Assembly (NCBI GenBank): GCA_013812565.1
Contig: JACCTF010000586.1
Location: 1-7,446, forward strand
DNA: 7,446 nucleotides
Reading direction: 5' to 3'
Origin: Pyrinomonadaceae bacterium
GTDB lineage: Bacteria; Acidobacteriota; Blastocatellia; Pyrinomonadales; Pyrinomonadaceae
Shown: positions 1-6,501 of the stretch, piece by piece
Position numbering within the stretch: the stretch's first letter is position 1
Layout: every line of letters begins with the position of its first letter
Notes under the pieces: model-generated
The model's database searches: none
The model's input: the letters and a program-made list of their open reading frames with translations, nothing else
What the model was told of the DNA's origin: nothing
Program-made: the position numbers and the translations under genes

Positions 1-327
1 GAGGTATGTTTTTTCAATTAGATGCGCTCGCTCGCGGCTGACGAACAGCAAGTCGGGTTCACGCCCATGTACCGACGCCGGGGTGCGCATTACAAACGGC
101 GCGGGCAAAAGTACGCCAAGATCGCGAACTTTAACGAAGAGTCCTAATACTTGGACGAAGAACACGACAATCTCTTGATGTTGCTTTGCTGCTGGCGACA
201 TCACATGCACCTCCCCATCAATCCACTCCGCCATCGTATGTTCGCTGTCCCACCGAAGAAACTCTTCAAAAGTCATCTTCTCTCGCGGGGCAACCTGCTC
301 GGTCACATCGGATTCTTTAACAGCCAT
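1..327 (-). CDS. Uma2-family putative PD-(D/E)XK endonuclease, N-terminal 109 residues (C-terminus beyond the window)
   Basis: The minus-strand frame is open from ATG at 327 down to base 1 and gives 109 residues without a stop. It shows the Uma2 (DUF820) pattern: MTFEEFLRW at residues 18-26, AEWIDGEVHVMSP at 33-45, a histidine at 50, and REPDLLFVSRER at 89-100, where the PD is the usual conserved acidic site of this fold. Uma2 proteins are about 180-200 residues long, so roughly the last 80, including the later E-x-K-type catalytic part, lie outside the window. The family is placed in the PD-(D/E)XK nuclease superfamily; its cellular role is poorly defined and copies are often numerous in one genome. 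The start is supported by GGAG at 336-339, 8 bases upstream. A broken copy of the same N-terminus lies directly upstream in the same frame. The family call is firm; nuclease activity is inferred. Confidence 0.85.
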   Translation of the reverse strand, partial: MAVKESDVTEQVAPREKMTFEEFLRWDSEHTMAEWIDGEVHVMSPAAKQHQEIVVFFVQVLGLFVKVRDLGVLLPAPFVMRTPASVHGREPDLLFVSRERAHLIEKTYL

Positions 328-471
328 TGGTTCCACTCCGTTGATGATGATTACCTTGCCGGCCACCCACTCCGCCACCACATCCACATCGCTTCATTCA
401 AGAAACTCTTCAAATGTCAGCTTCTCTTTCGGCGCTACAGGATTGTTCACATCGACTTTCTTGATCCTCAT
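328..471 (-). pseudogene. Degenerate duplicate of the Uma2 N-terminus, interrupted by TGA
   Basis: From ATG at 471 the minus strand reads 25 codons, including VDVNNPVAPKEKLTFEEFLE, and then TGA at 394-396. The same frame continues as SDVDVVAEWVAGKVIIINGVEP and runs straight into the ATG of the intact Uma2 gene at 327. Compared with that gene, VAPKEKLTFEEFLE matches VAPREKMTFEEFLR, and AEWVAGKV matches AEWIDGEV. The stop falls exactly where the intact copy has the tryptophan of FLRW, so one TGG to TGA change would explain it. The aspartate of the DGE motif has also become alanine (AGK). No strong ribosome-binding site precedes 471; only a weak GAGAG is visible. It is probably the remnant of a tandem Uma2 pair or a partial internal duplication. 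A translated 25-residue leader peptide for the downstream gene is possible but less likely. Confidence 0.7.
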
Positions 472-503
472 GGGTGTCGCTCTCGTAAAGCGTCTGCCCC
501 TAA

Positions 504-523
504 TTGTACTAAAGATGGTACAA
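504..523. promoter_or_regulatory. Operator-like palindrome TTGTAC-N8-GTACAA
   Basis: Two perfect 6-base arms (504-509 and 518-523) are separated by 8 bases, in the 124-base gap between the hypothetical gene (ends at 596) and the Uma2 pseudogene (starts at 471). On the minus strand the second half overlaps TACAAT, one mismatch from a -10 box, but no good -35 box lies 16-18 bases further upstream. The symmetry and position suit a repressor or HTH-antitoxin operator for the Uma2 transcript. The arms are short and no regulator is encoded nearby. Nothing else is recognisable in the gap. Confidence 0.25.
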
Positions 524-595
524 CTTCATGCTCATCTTCCTTCTACTCTTACTCGACTCATGCTTGCGCGCAACCATCGGATCACTGTCTTCACT

Positions 596-1051
596 TCATT
601 CTTCATCCTTCATCCTTTCATACCGCCACTCTCGATGAAGAAGAAACCTTAGCGATTGTTCCTCAATCATCCATCCATCGGTCGTATAGCAGATAGGCAC
701 ATCAATTTGAGCGGTCGGTTCTGGCCCCTCTGTCCACATCTCCCGTGCAATCTCTTCGCACCGCAGACCCCAGTATTGTGCGCCCGAGTAGATGCTTCGC
801 CAATAGACGCCGTAGAGCACCTTATAGGCTGTTCCCCTCACCTGAATGTACAGAGGCTCACCAGCTAAAACTCGGTAATCGATTTTCCCAAGCAAGTCGA
901 AGAGTCGACTCTGATCAGTGGCGCTCGGCTCACCGCTTTCGGCTTCCACCGGTTTACAGCTTAGCGCTTTTGCTAGTGGAGTAGGCTGACGCGCTCGGTC
1001 GGCTTCGGCGCTCGGTTGCGATGTATCTGCCCACAAACTTACGGAGTCCAT
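596..1051 (-). CDS. Hypothetical protein, 151 residues
   Basis: I do not recognise this protein. The frame can open at GTG 1066 or ATG 1051. I choose ATG 1051 because a full GGAGG (1060-1064) sits 8 bases upstream of it, and that motif would lie inside the coding sequence if translation began at the GTG. The first 50 or so residues are rich in S, A, E, P and Q and look disordered. The rest (about 50-151) looks folded and aromatic-rich, with IDYRVLAGEPLYIQVRGTAY, a Tyr/Trp-rich stretch, and WMIEEQSLRFLLHREWRYE near the C-terminus. There is no signal peptide or membrane segment, so it is probably cytoplasmic. It follows the permease at 1156-3648 on the same strand after 104 bases, most of which is a long hairpin. 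No function can be assigned. The good ribosome-binding site and absence of stops favour a real gene, but a chance open frame is not excluded. Confidence 0.6.
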   Translation of the reverse strand: MDSVSLWADTSQPSAEADRARQPTPLAKALSCKPVEAESGEPSATDQSRLFDLLGKIDYRVLAGEPLYIQVRGTAYKVLYGVYWRSIYSGAQYWGLRCEEIAREMWTEGPEPTAQIDVPICYTTDGWMIEEQSLRFLLHREWRYERMKDEE

Positions 1052-1059
1052 TAACGACG

Positions 1060-1064
1060 CCTCC
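1060..1064 (-). promoter_or_regulatory. Ribosome-binding site GGAGG deciding the start of the hypothetical gene
   Basis: The minus strand reads GGAGG followed by 8 bases and then ATG at 1051, which is ideal spacing. It lies only 6 bases from the foot of the long hairpin at 1071-1153, so that structure could affect access to it. Confidence 0.65.
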
Positions 1065-1070
1065 ACTTAT

Positions 1071-1153
1071 CGATTGCGGATGTGGGATTGCGGATTGAAA
1101 GGCGGAACCTCTGTTTCTTCAATCCGCATTCCGCAATCCCACATCCGCAATCG
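1071..1153. repeat. Long intercistronic hairpin built of 7-base units, perfect 24-bp stem
   Basis: Bases 1071-1094 are the exact reverse complement of 1130-1153, a perfect 24-bp stem. A further 5-bp stem (1095-1099 with 1118-1122) lies above a 7-base bulge at 1123-1129, and the loop is 1100-1117. Read in heptads, the left arm is GATTGCG, GATGTGG, GATTGCG, GATTGAA. The right arm, reversed, has the same units plus one extra GAATGCG, which accounts for the bulge. The element begins 2 bases after the permease stop codon and ends 6 bases before the ribosome-binding site of the next gene. No T-run follows on the minus strand, so it is not a standard intrinsic terminator. A related hairpin lies at 3666-3743. 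It may be a REP-like or non-autonomous mobile element, or an RNA element that stabilises or insulates the transcript. Confidence 0.9.
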
Positions 1154-1155
1154 AA

Positions 1156-3648
1156 TCATTCGTACCTCAAAGCCACCATCGGATCAACCTTCGCCGCACG
1201 GCGTGCCGGGATGTAGCAGGCCACAAGCGCAACCAGGGCCAACATCAACGCGACTCCAATGAAAGTCATTGGGTCAGTAGCGCTCACGCCGTAGAGCAAC
1301 CCGGCGAGGACGCGGGTTGCGGCGAAGGCCGCAACCAATCCCAGACAGACGCCGATGAGCGTTAAGGTTAGTGATTGCTGGGCGACCAGCCTGAGCACGT
1401 CGCGGCGTTGAGCGCCGAGCGCCATGCGAATGCCGATCTCGCGCGTGCGCTGGGCGACGGTGTAGCTCATCACGCCGAAGATGCCCATTGCTGCCAAGAG
1501 CAAGGCGAGCAGACCGAAGACACTAGCGAGCGTGGCTGCGGTGCGCGGTCCCCACAAGGCGAAATCCAAGTGCTCGTTCCTCGCCTTGATGTTGTAAAGC
1601 GGTATCCTTGCATCGAGCCTGTTTACTTCCCCGCGCACGCGCTCAGCGATATTGGTGACATGCCCGCGCGCACTCACGACCAAAGTCATCTCCGGCCGAT
1701 AGTTCTGAAGCTGCGGCAGGATCATGTAGCTTAGCGGATTCTCTCCTAGGGTGCGATACTTGCCGTCTTTCACGACGCCGACGATCTCGCGCAAAGGTAA
1801 TGACATCTCCACGCCAGTGCGGAAGCGCTTGCCTATGGGGTTCTCTCCGGGGAAAAAACGGCGTGCAAACGTTTCGTTGACGATGACCACTTGGGGCGCA
1901 CCCTCTCCGTCTCGCTCGGTGAAGTCGTGCCCCTGGAGGAGAGGAATCTGCATCGTCTCGAAGAACTTCAATCCGACAATCGTCACATCCACGTTTACAC
2001 CGCTGCCGGGCGCGGGCGGCGCTTGCCCTTCGACGATGACCGGGCCGGTCGAACTCCAACCATCTCCGAGCGGCAGCCGACTCGCGATGGCTGCCGAACG
2101 AACTTCGGGCAAGCTCTCGATACGACGCGTGACCTCCGTCGAAAACCGCTTGCCTGCCTCTTTCGTGTAGCCAAGCAAATTCAAGTCGAGTTGCATCGAC
2201 AGCAGGTTTTCGGTTTGAAATCCTGGATCGACTTTCAGCGTTTGTTGCAAGCTCTTGACGAACAGCCCACTGCACACAAGCACCATGAGCGACAAAGCGA
2301 TCTGCGCGACAATCAACAGACTACGAAGATTCCATCCACGCCAGCCTGTCCTTCCGCCGGCAACGGTGAGTGTCTCACCTTTCAATACCGGCACGACGTC
2401 AGGGCGGGAAGCTTGCAAGGCAGGCGCTAAGCCGAAGACGACGCCGGTCAGAATGGACACGACAAGCGTCCAGCCGAGCACGCGCTGGTCCGGGCTGAAG
2501 TCGAGCGCAATGTTGTACGAGAAAAAAGAGGGTGTGAAGGCCAACAACAGATCGGCAGTCCAGAAAGCGACAACTAAACCGAGCGCTCCTCCTAAAGACG
2601 AGAGCAGCAGACTTTCAGTCAGCAACTGCCGGATGATGCGCCAGCGGGTGGCGCCCATCGCGAGCCGGATAGCGATCTCTCTGCGCCTCGCGGTGGCACG
2701 AGCTAAGAGAAGGTTCGCGACATTAACGCAGGCGATCAGGAGCACCGCGCCGACGACTACCATTGCGAGCCCCCCGCCAAGCCGGATCGTCTGCATCACC
2801 TCTCGACTGTCGATGCGACCTTCCAGCTCAGAGATGACCACCACCCGCTCCCGCTCGTGCTCGGTTCGAATCCTTGGATAGCTGGCGGTTAACCGGCGCG
2901 CGATCGCCGTCATATTAGCTTCGGCTTGTTCGAGGCTCACGCCGGGCTTCAAGCGCCCGATCATGTCGAACCAGTTCGCGCCACGGTTTCCCAGCAGATC
3001 ATCGCCTGACATGATCTCCCGCTGCATCTGTATCGGCACCCAGAAGTCCATTGCCAGCGGGAACTTTGTGCCGAGGAACTTCTGCGGCGCGACACCCACC
3101 ACAGTGAACGTCGTGCCGTTCAGCATGATCGTCTTTCCCACTATCTCTCTGTCAGCCGCAAAGCGGCGTTGCCACAGACTGTGACTGATGACAACGACCG
3201 GGTGCGTACCCGGCGTGCGGTCTTCTTCCGGGAGAAAAGTGCGCCCTTGCACAGCGCGCACGCCCAGCGCGTCGAAGTAGTTGCCCGTGACAACCTCGCC
3301 CCAGAGCAGATCATTCTGAATTTTGCCTTCGCTGCTACCGACGGCTGCGCCAATCATAAAGTGACCGACAAGGCCAGAGAAGACCTCGTTCTGATCTCGG
3401 TAGTCCACGTAATCAGGGTATGAGATTTCATTGAAGTCCCTTCCGTCGCGGTCCGATTCAAAAGGCACCACGAGCTGGTCAGGATCTTCGACCGGCAGTG
3501 GGCGCAACAGAAAAGCGTTGACGGCGCTAAACGTCGCACTATTCGCGCCGATGCCCAAAGCCAAAGCGAGCACTGCCACGAGCGTAAAGCCCGGAGCCTT
3601 TGCGAGCATCCGCACGCCGTATCGTATGTCTTGCCAAAGTGTTCTCAT
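1156..3648 (-). CDS. ADOP-type MacB/FtsX ABC transporter permease, 830 residues
   Basis: This is a complete inner-membrane permease of the duplicated orphan type, with two MacB-PCD plus FtsX halves fused. The N-terminus TLWQDIRYGVRML leads into membrane segment 1 (about 21-45, ALALGIGAN). A first extracytoplasmic domain spans about 46-285. Membrane segments follow at about 289-317, 345-372, 392-413 and 443-465, then a second extracytoplasmic domain (about 466-700) and segments at about 703-731, 758-782 and 793-813. The cytoplasmic motifs REIAIRLAMGA (323-333) and [11 protein letters not shown] (736-746) are the helices expected to contact an ATPase. The protein ends VDPMVALRYE, as this family typically does. 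The ATG at 3648 has GGAGG at 3657-3661, 8 bases upstream. MacB-type permeases transmit force across the membrane to export macrolides, peptides or lipoproteins; the substrate here is unknown and no ATPase is nearby. It is paralogous to both upstream permeases. Confidence 0.95.
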   Translation of the reverse strand: MRTLWQDIRYGVRMLAKAPGFTLVAVLALALGIGANSATFSAVNAFLLRPLPVEDPDQLVVPFESDRDGRDFNEISYPDYVDYRDQNEVFSGLVGHFMIGAAVGSSEGKIQNDLLWGEVVTGNYFDALGVRAVQGRTFLPEEDRTPGTHPVVVISHSLWQRRFAADREIVGKTIMLNGTTFTVVGVAPQKFLGTKFPLAMDFWVPIQMQREIMSGDDLLGNRGANWFDMIGRLKPGVSLEQAEANMTAIARRLTASYPRIRTEHERERVVVISELEGRIDSREVMQTIRLGGGLAMVVVGAVLLIACVNVANLLLARATARRREIAIRLAMGATRWRIIRQLLTESLLLSSLGGALGLVVAFWTADLLLAFTPSFFSYNIALDFSPDQRVLGWTLVVSILTGVVFGLAPALQASRPDVVPVLKGETLTVAGGRTGWRGWNLRSLLIVAQIALSLMVLVCSGLFVKSLQQTLKVDPGFQTENLLSMQLDLNLLGYTKEAGKRFSTEVTRRIESLPEVRSAAIASRLPLGDGWSSTGPVIVEGQAPPAPGSGVNVDVTIVGLKFFETMQIPLLQGHDFTERDGEGAPQVVIVNETFARRFFPGENPIGKRFRTGVEMSLPLREIVGVVKDGKYRTLGENPLSYMILPQLQNYRPEMTLVVSARGHVTNIAERVRGEVNRLDARIPLYNIKARNEHLDFALWGPRTAATLASVFGLLALLLAAMGIFGVMSYTVAQRTREIGIRMALGAQRRDVLRLVAQQSLTLTLIGVCLGLVAAFAATRVLAGLLYGVSATDPMTFIGVALMLALVALVACYIPARRAAKVDPMVALRYE

Positions 3649-3665
3649 TCGTCACACCTCCAACA

Positions 3666-3743
3666 ATTGCGGAATGCGGAATGCGGATTAAGGAAACAGA
3701 GCTTTGTCTTTCAATCCGCATTCCGCATTCCCACATCCGCAAT
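3666..3743. repeat. Second long intercistronic hairpin of the same heptad family
   Basis: Bases 3671-3689 are the exact reverse complement of 3713-3731 (19 bp). An outer 5-bp stem (3666-3670 with 3739-3743) is separated from it by a 7-base bulge at 3732-3738, and the loop is 3690-3712. In heptads the left arm is AATTGCG, GAATGCG, GAATGCG, GATTAAG. The reversed right arm is GATTGCG, GATGTGG, GAATGCG, GAATGCG, GATTGAA, so the left arm lacks the GATGTGG unit. The element starts 4 bases after the stop of the upstream permease and ends 4 bases before the GGAGG of the downstream one. Its right arm is nearly identical to that of the hairpin at 1071-1153. No T-run follows the stem, so a terminator role is unsupported. 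Confidence 0.9.
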
Positions 3744-3747
3744 CAAA

Positions 3748-6309
3748 TCATTCGTACCTAAGAGCAACCATCGGATCGACCTTCGTTGCACGACGTGCGG
3801 GGATATATGTCGCCAGCATCGCCACTACTGCTAGAAAAAGAGATGTGCTCCCAAACGTCACCGGATCAAGCGGGCTGAGATCAATCAAGGCCGCGGCGAG
3901 TAGGCGCGAGGTAACTGCACCACCGCACATCCCTAAGAAGATTCCCACAATGATCAATCGCAGACCTTGCGCAAGGATCAACTTGAGTACGTCGCTCTCC
4001 CGCGCGCCCAGAGCCATGCGGATGCCGATCTCGCGCGTTCGCCGACTCACCACATAAGCCATCACACCATAAAGCCCCACTGCCGCCAGCAGCATGGCGA
4101 GGAGGCCGAGCGCGGAAGCGAGCAGCGCAATCCCGCGAAAGGGAGCCATCTGAAAGCTCAGGGAATCTTCCACCTCGCGGAGCGAAACCAGCAGGTTTGG
4201 ATCAATCGCTTCGGCCTCGCCGCGCACGGTTGTCATCACCGTCTTCGGATCATCTTCGGTGCGGACAGCGAGGTACATCGGCGACGTGTTACTGGCTGGT
4301 GTTGAATGATGAGGAAGGTAGAGATAAGCATCATCCGCTCGCCACACCCACCCGCTGCGCGTGTCGCGCACGACGCCGATGACTTCGCTTGATGAAAAGG
4401 CGCTTGATGAAAAGGATGGCGTTGCCCCTTCTTTGTTCGCTGATTCTTTATTCGTTGAAGCTGCGCCGATGCCGATGCGCTTGCCGATGGGGTCTTCACC
4501 GGGCCAGAAGCGGCGCGCGGTTGTGTCGCTGATGATGACGACCGGCGCTCCCGTCTGACTCTCTTCCTCGGTGAAGACGCGGCCACGCGACAGCGAGATA
4601 CCCAACGTCTCGAAGTAGCTTGGCGAAACGATGTTGTAGTTGGCTCTGAGCGGGCGATTGTTTGGCGTCTCGCGTCCGGGGATCATAACGGGCGTGGTAG
4701 GCGGCATGCCTGTGAGCGGTTGTTTGTGAACCTGACTCACTGACTTTACGCCCGGCGATGCTTGCAGACGCTCGGCGAGTTGGCGACGAAACTCCGCTTC
4801 CCGGCGCCCGTTCTTTGCTTGTGCGGGCAAGCCGACGGCAACGGTGAAGACGTTTTTTGTTTCGAGTCCGGTATCAATCGTCTCCAGTTTTCGTAGGCTC
4901 CTGACCAACAGACCGGCGCTGATAAGCAATGTCAAGCACACGGCGATCTGTGCAACGACTAGCGCACTGCGAAGTTTGGACTGGCTCACGCGCTGGCCTA
5001 AGGTAGAGCCTTCGTCTTTCAACGCGGCGGTCAGGTCGGTTCTTGATGACTGCAAGGCGGGCGCGAGGCCGGATGCGATTCCGGCGACTAAGGACACGAG
5101 CAAGGTGAAGCCGAACACACGATAGTCTGGATCGAGGTCGAGCCTGAACGAATCAGCATACCCGACCGGCAAAAACATCGAAGACAGAACAATCGGATAC
5201 AACAGGCTAATAGTCCAAACGGCCAGCAGCAGACCCACCGCTCCGCCCAACACGGAAATTAAAACGCTTTCCGTCAACAACTGCCGGATCAGACGCCCGC
5301 GACTCGCTCCCAAAGCAAGTCGCACGGCAATCTCTTTGTGCCGGGACGCGGCCCGCGCCAGCAGCAGATTCGCGACGTTGGCGCAGGCGATCAACAAAAC
5401 TAATCCGACCGCTGTTAGAACCGGCAGCACTACCGGCAGAAATTCTTCATCAAGGTTGATGAAGGTCGCTCCGGGTTTAGCCGTCACGCGATTTTTGCGA
5501 TTCTTGCCCGGATGAGCTTGAGCGAGTTGTTGAGCAATCACCGTCATCTCCGCCTGAGCTTGTTCGAGAGAGATGCCGGGCCTCAGGCGTCCGATCAAAC
5601 TTACCGAGTTCACATTCCGATCACTGAGCCAACCTTTGTATCCACCAACTTGGTCACGCATCATCAGCGGAACCCAAAAATCGGGAACCCGCGGTTGAGT
5701 GCCGATGAACTCAGTGGCGGCAATTCCGACTACGGTGAACGGGTGTCCGTGAAGCTTGATGGTCTGTCCTACCAGATTTGGATCAGCGGCGAACTTACGT
5801 TGCCAGAAGCCATAGCTCAACACGACAACCGGATGCGATCCCGGAGTGAGGTCTTCTTCAGGAAGAAAGGTGCGGCCGAGAGCAGCTTGGCCTCCGAGCA
5901 CCGAAAAGTAGTTTCCTGAAACGATAGCGCCGAAGGCATATTGATAACCGGCGGCAAGACTCGCCTCATCGCCGGAAGCCGCACCGGGCGGCGCGTCACC
6001 AATGGCAAGAGCGGTTTGATTCCAGGCGACTAAATCGGAGAAGCTGGAGTTGCGATCACGGTAGTCGAGGTAATCAAGATAAGAGAAGAGATTATGACGT
6101 TCACCGTTCTGATCCACACCGGATAGATTGACGATCCGCTCCGGGTCTTTGATCGGCAGCGGTCGAAGCACGAAGAAATTGAAGAAGGTGAAGAGTGCGG
6201 TATTCACACCGATGCCCAATGCCAAGGTCAGCACCGCCACGGTTGCGAAACCGGAGTTCTTCAACAGCATCCGAATCGCATACCGCACGTCTTGCCATAA
6301 AGTTTTCAC
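3748..6309 (-). CDS. ADOP-type MacB/FtsX ABC transporter permease, 853 residues, GTG start
   Basis: This complete duplicated permease has the same plan as its neighbour. KTLWQDVRYAIRML is followed by membrane segment 1 (about 21-45), extracytoplasmic domain 1 (46-290), membrane segments at about 292-317, 346-371, 398-418 and 448-469, extracytoplasmic domain 2 (470-722), and segments at about 724-754, 782-806 and 817-836. Coupling motifs are KEIAVRLALGA (325-335) and [11 protein letters not shown] (759-769); the end is VDPMVALRYE. The frame stays open to 6396, but the extra 29 residues fall in an intergenic inverted repeat. I choose GTG 6309 because GAGG lies 7 bases upstream and the resulting N-terminus aligns with MRTLWQDIRY of the next gene. 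Oddities are a longer loop at about 100-127 (rich in A, G and P) and an insert at about 618-642 made of tandem repeats, STNKE-SANKE and SFSSS-AFSSS, absent from the other two permeases. Likely inner membrane; substrate unknown. Confidence 0.95.
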   Translation of the reverse strand: MKTLWQDVRYAIRMLLKNSGFATVAVLTLALGIGVNTALFTFFNFFVLRPLPIKDPERIVNLSGVDQNGERHNLFSYLDYLDYRDRNSSFSDLVAWNQTALAIGDAPPGAASGDEASLAAGYQYAFGAIVSGNYFSVLGGQAALGRTFLPEEDLTPGSHPVVVLSYGFWQRKFAADPNLVGQTIKLHGHPFTVVGIAATEFIGTQPRVPDFWVPLMMRDQVGGYKGWLSDRNVNSVSLIGRLRPGISLEQAQAEMTVIAQQLAQAHPGKNRKNRVTAKPGATFINLDEEFLPVVLPVLTAVGLVLLIACANVANLLLARAASRHKEIAVRLALGASRGRLIRQLLTESVLISVLGGAVGLLLAVWTISLLYPIVLSSMFLPVGYADSFRLDLDPDYRVFGFTLLVSLVAGIASGLAPALQSSRTDLTAALKDEGSTLGQRVSQSKLRSALVVAQIAVCLTLLISAGLLVRSLRKLETIDTGLETKNVFTVAVGLPAQAKNGRREAEFRRQLAERLQASPGVKSVSQVHKQPLTGMPPTTPVMIPGRETPNNRPLRANYNIVSPSYFETLGISLSRGRVFTEEESQTGAPVVIISDTTARRFWPGEDPIGKRIGIGAASTNKESANKEGATPSFSSSAFSSSEVIGVVRDTRSGWVWRADDAYLYLPHHSTPASNTSPMYLAVRTEDDPKTVMTTVRGEAEAIDPNLLVSLREVEDSLSFQMAPFRGIALLASALGLLAMLLAAVGLYGVMAYVVSRRTREIGIRMALGARESDVLKLILAQGLRLIIVGIFLGMCGGAVTSRLLAAALIDLSPLDPVTFGSTSLFLAVVAMLATYIPARRATKVDPMVALRYE
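4386..4458 (-). repeat. Two codon-phased 15-base tandem duplications inside the 853-residue permease
   Basis: CGCTTGATGAAAAGG occurs twice head to tail at 4386-4400 and 4401-4415, with no mismatch. After 13 bases, a second pair, TTCTTTGTTCGCTGA (4429-4443) and TTCTTTATTCGTTGA (4444-4458), repeats with two mismatches. Both have a period of five codons, so the reading frame is kept. They encode SFSSS-AFSSS and STNKE-SANKE in the second extracytoplasmic domain, between the IGKRI and EVIGVV motifs. Slippage duplication is the likely origin. Confidence 0.9.
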
Positions 6310-6316
6310 CACATCA

Positions 6317-6320
6317 CCTC
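6317..6320 (-). promoter_or_regulatory. Ribosome-binding site GAGG within GAGGTGAT, deciding the GTG start
   Basis: The minus strand reads AGAGGTGAT just before GTG GTG AAA. GAGG lies 7 bases from the second GTG (6309) and 4 bases from the first, so the second is preferred. No ATG in this frame gives an N-terminus that fits the family. Confidence 0.65.
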
Positions 6321-6342
6321 TTTTGGGTAGTAGCTCAAGCCG

Positions 6343-6423
6343 GGGAGATAGGGCAGAAGCCAGACCATTAGGGAGGGCGTACTCACACCATTGCACACGC
6401 GCGGGCTTCTGCCTGTATCTCCC
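6343..6423. repeat. Imperfect inverted repeat in the gap between the second and third permeases
   Basis: The left arm 6343-6361 (GGGAGATA plus GGCAGAAGCC with one extra G between) pairs with the right arm 6404-6423, which reversed reads GGGAGATA, CA, GGCAGAAGCC. That gives stems of 8 and 10 bp around a small bulge. The 42-base loop (6362-6403) contains CCATTA and CCATTG. The sequence differs from the heptad hairpins. It may be a dispersed intergenic palindrome of REP type. On the minus strand about 20 bases and the ribosome-binding site follow before the GTG start at 6309. There is no T-run. The rest of the gap (6424-6501) holds an isolated TTGACA at 6473-6478 (minus) without a matching -10 box, and nothing else I can name. 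Confidence 0.8.
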
Positions 6424-6501
6424 TCGACTGACTCATTACCTAAACGCGATACGGCGCATGCATTTCGTCGTCTGTCAATCATCCTTGTAATTGTTCATCT
6501 A

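Noticed and set aside
394..396. TGA read as tryptophan (altered code or selenocysteine)
   Set aside because: All three permeases end at TGA and use TGG for tryptophan, and the copy carrying the TGA also has lost conserved residues, so decay is simpler.
151..696. Plus-strand open frame of 181 codons over the Uma2 and hypothetical region
   Set aside because: It lies antisense to the Uma2 frame, which has clear family motifs; its product is His/Ser/Leu-rich and unlike any protein I know.
1071..1153. Intrinsic transcription terminator at the long hairpin
   Set aside because: The stem is strong, but no T-run follows on either strand; the minus strand continues into a purine-rich ribosome-binding site.
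1643..2275. Minus-strand 210-codon frame inside the 830-residue permease
   Set aside because: It overlaps the second extracytoplasmic domain of a well-supported gene in another frame and is Arg/Ala-rich, typical of a shadow frame.
6310..6396. N-terminal extension of the middle permease to an upstream start at 6396
   Set aside because: The extra 29 residues are read through the right part of an intergenic palindrome, do not resemble the family's N-terminus, and bypass a good ribosome-binding site for GTG 6309.
6473..6478. TTGACA on the minus strand as the -35 box of a promoter for the middle permease
   Set aside because: No hexamer resembling TATAAT lies 16-19 bases downstream; one exact hexamer can occur by chance.
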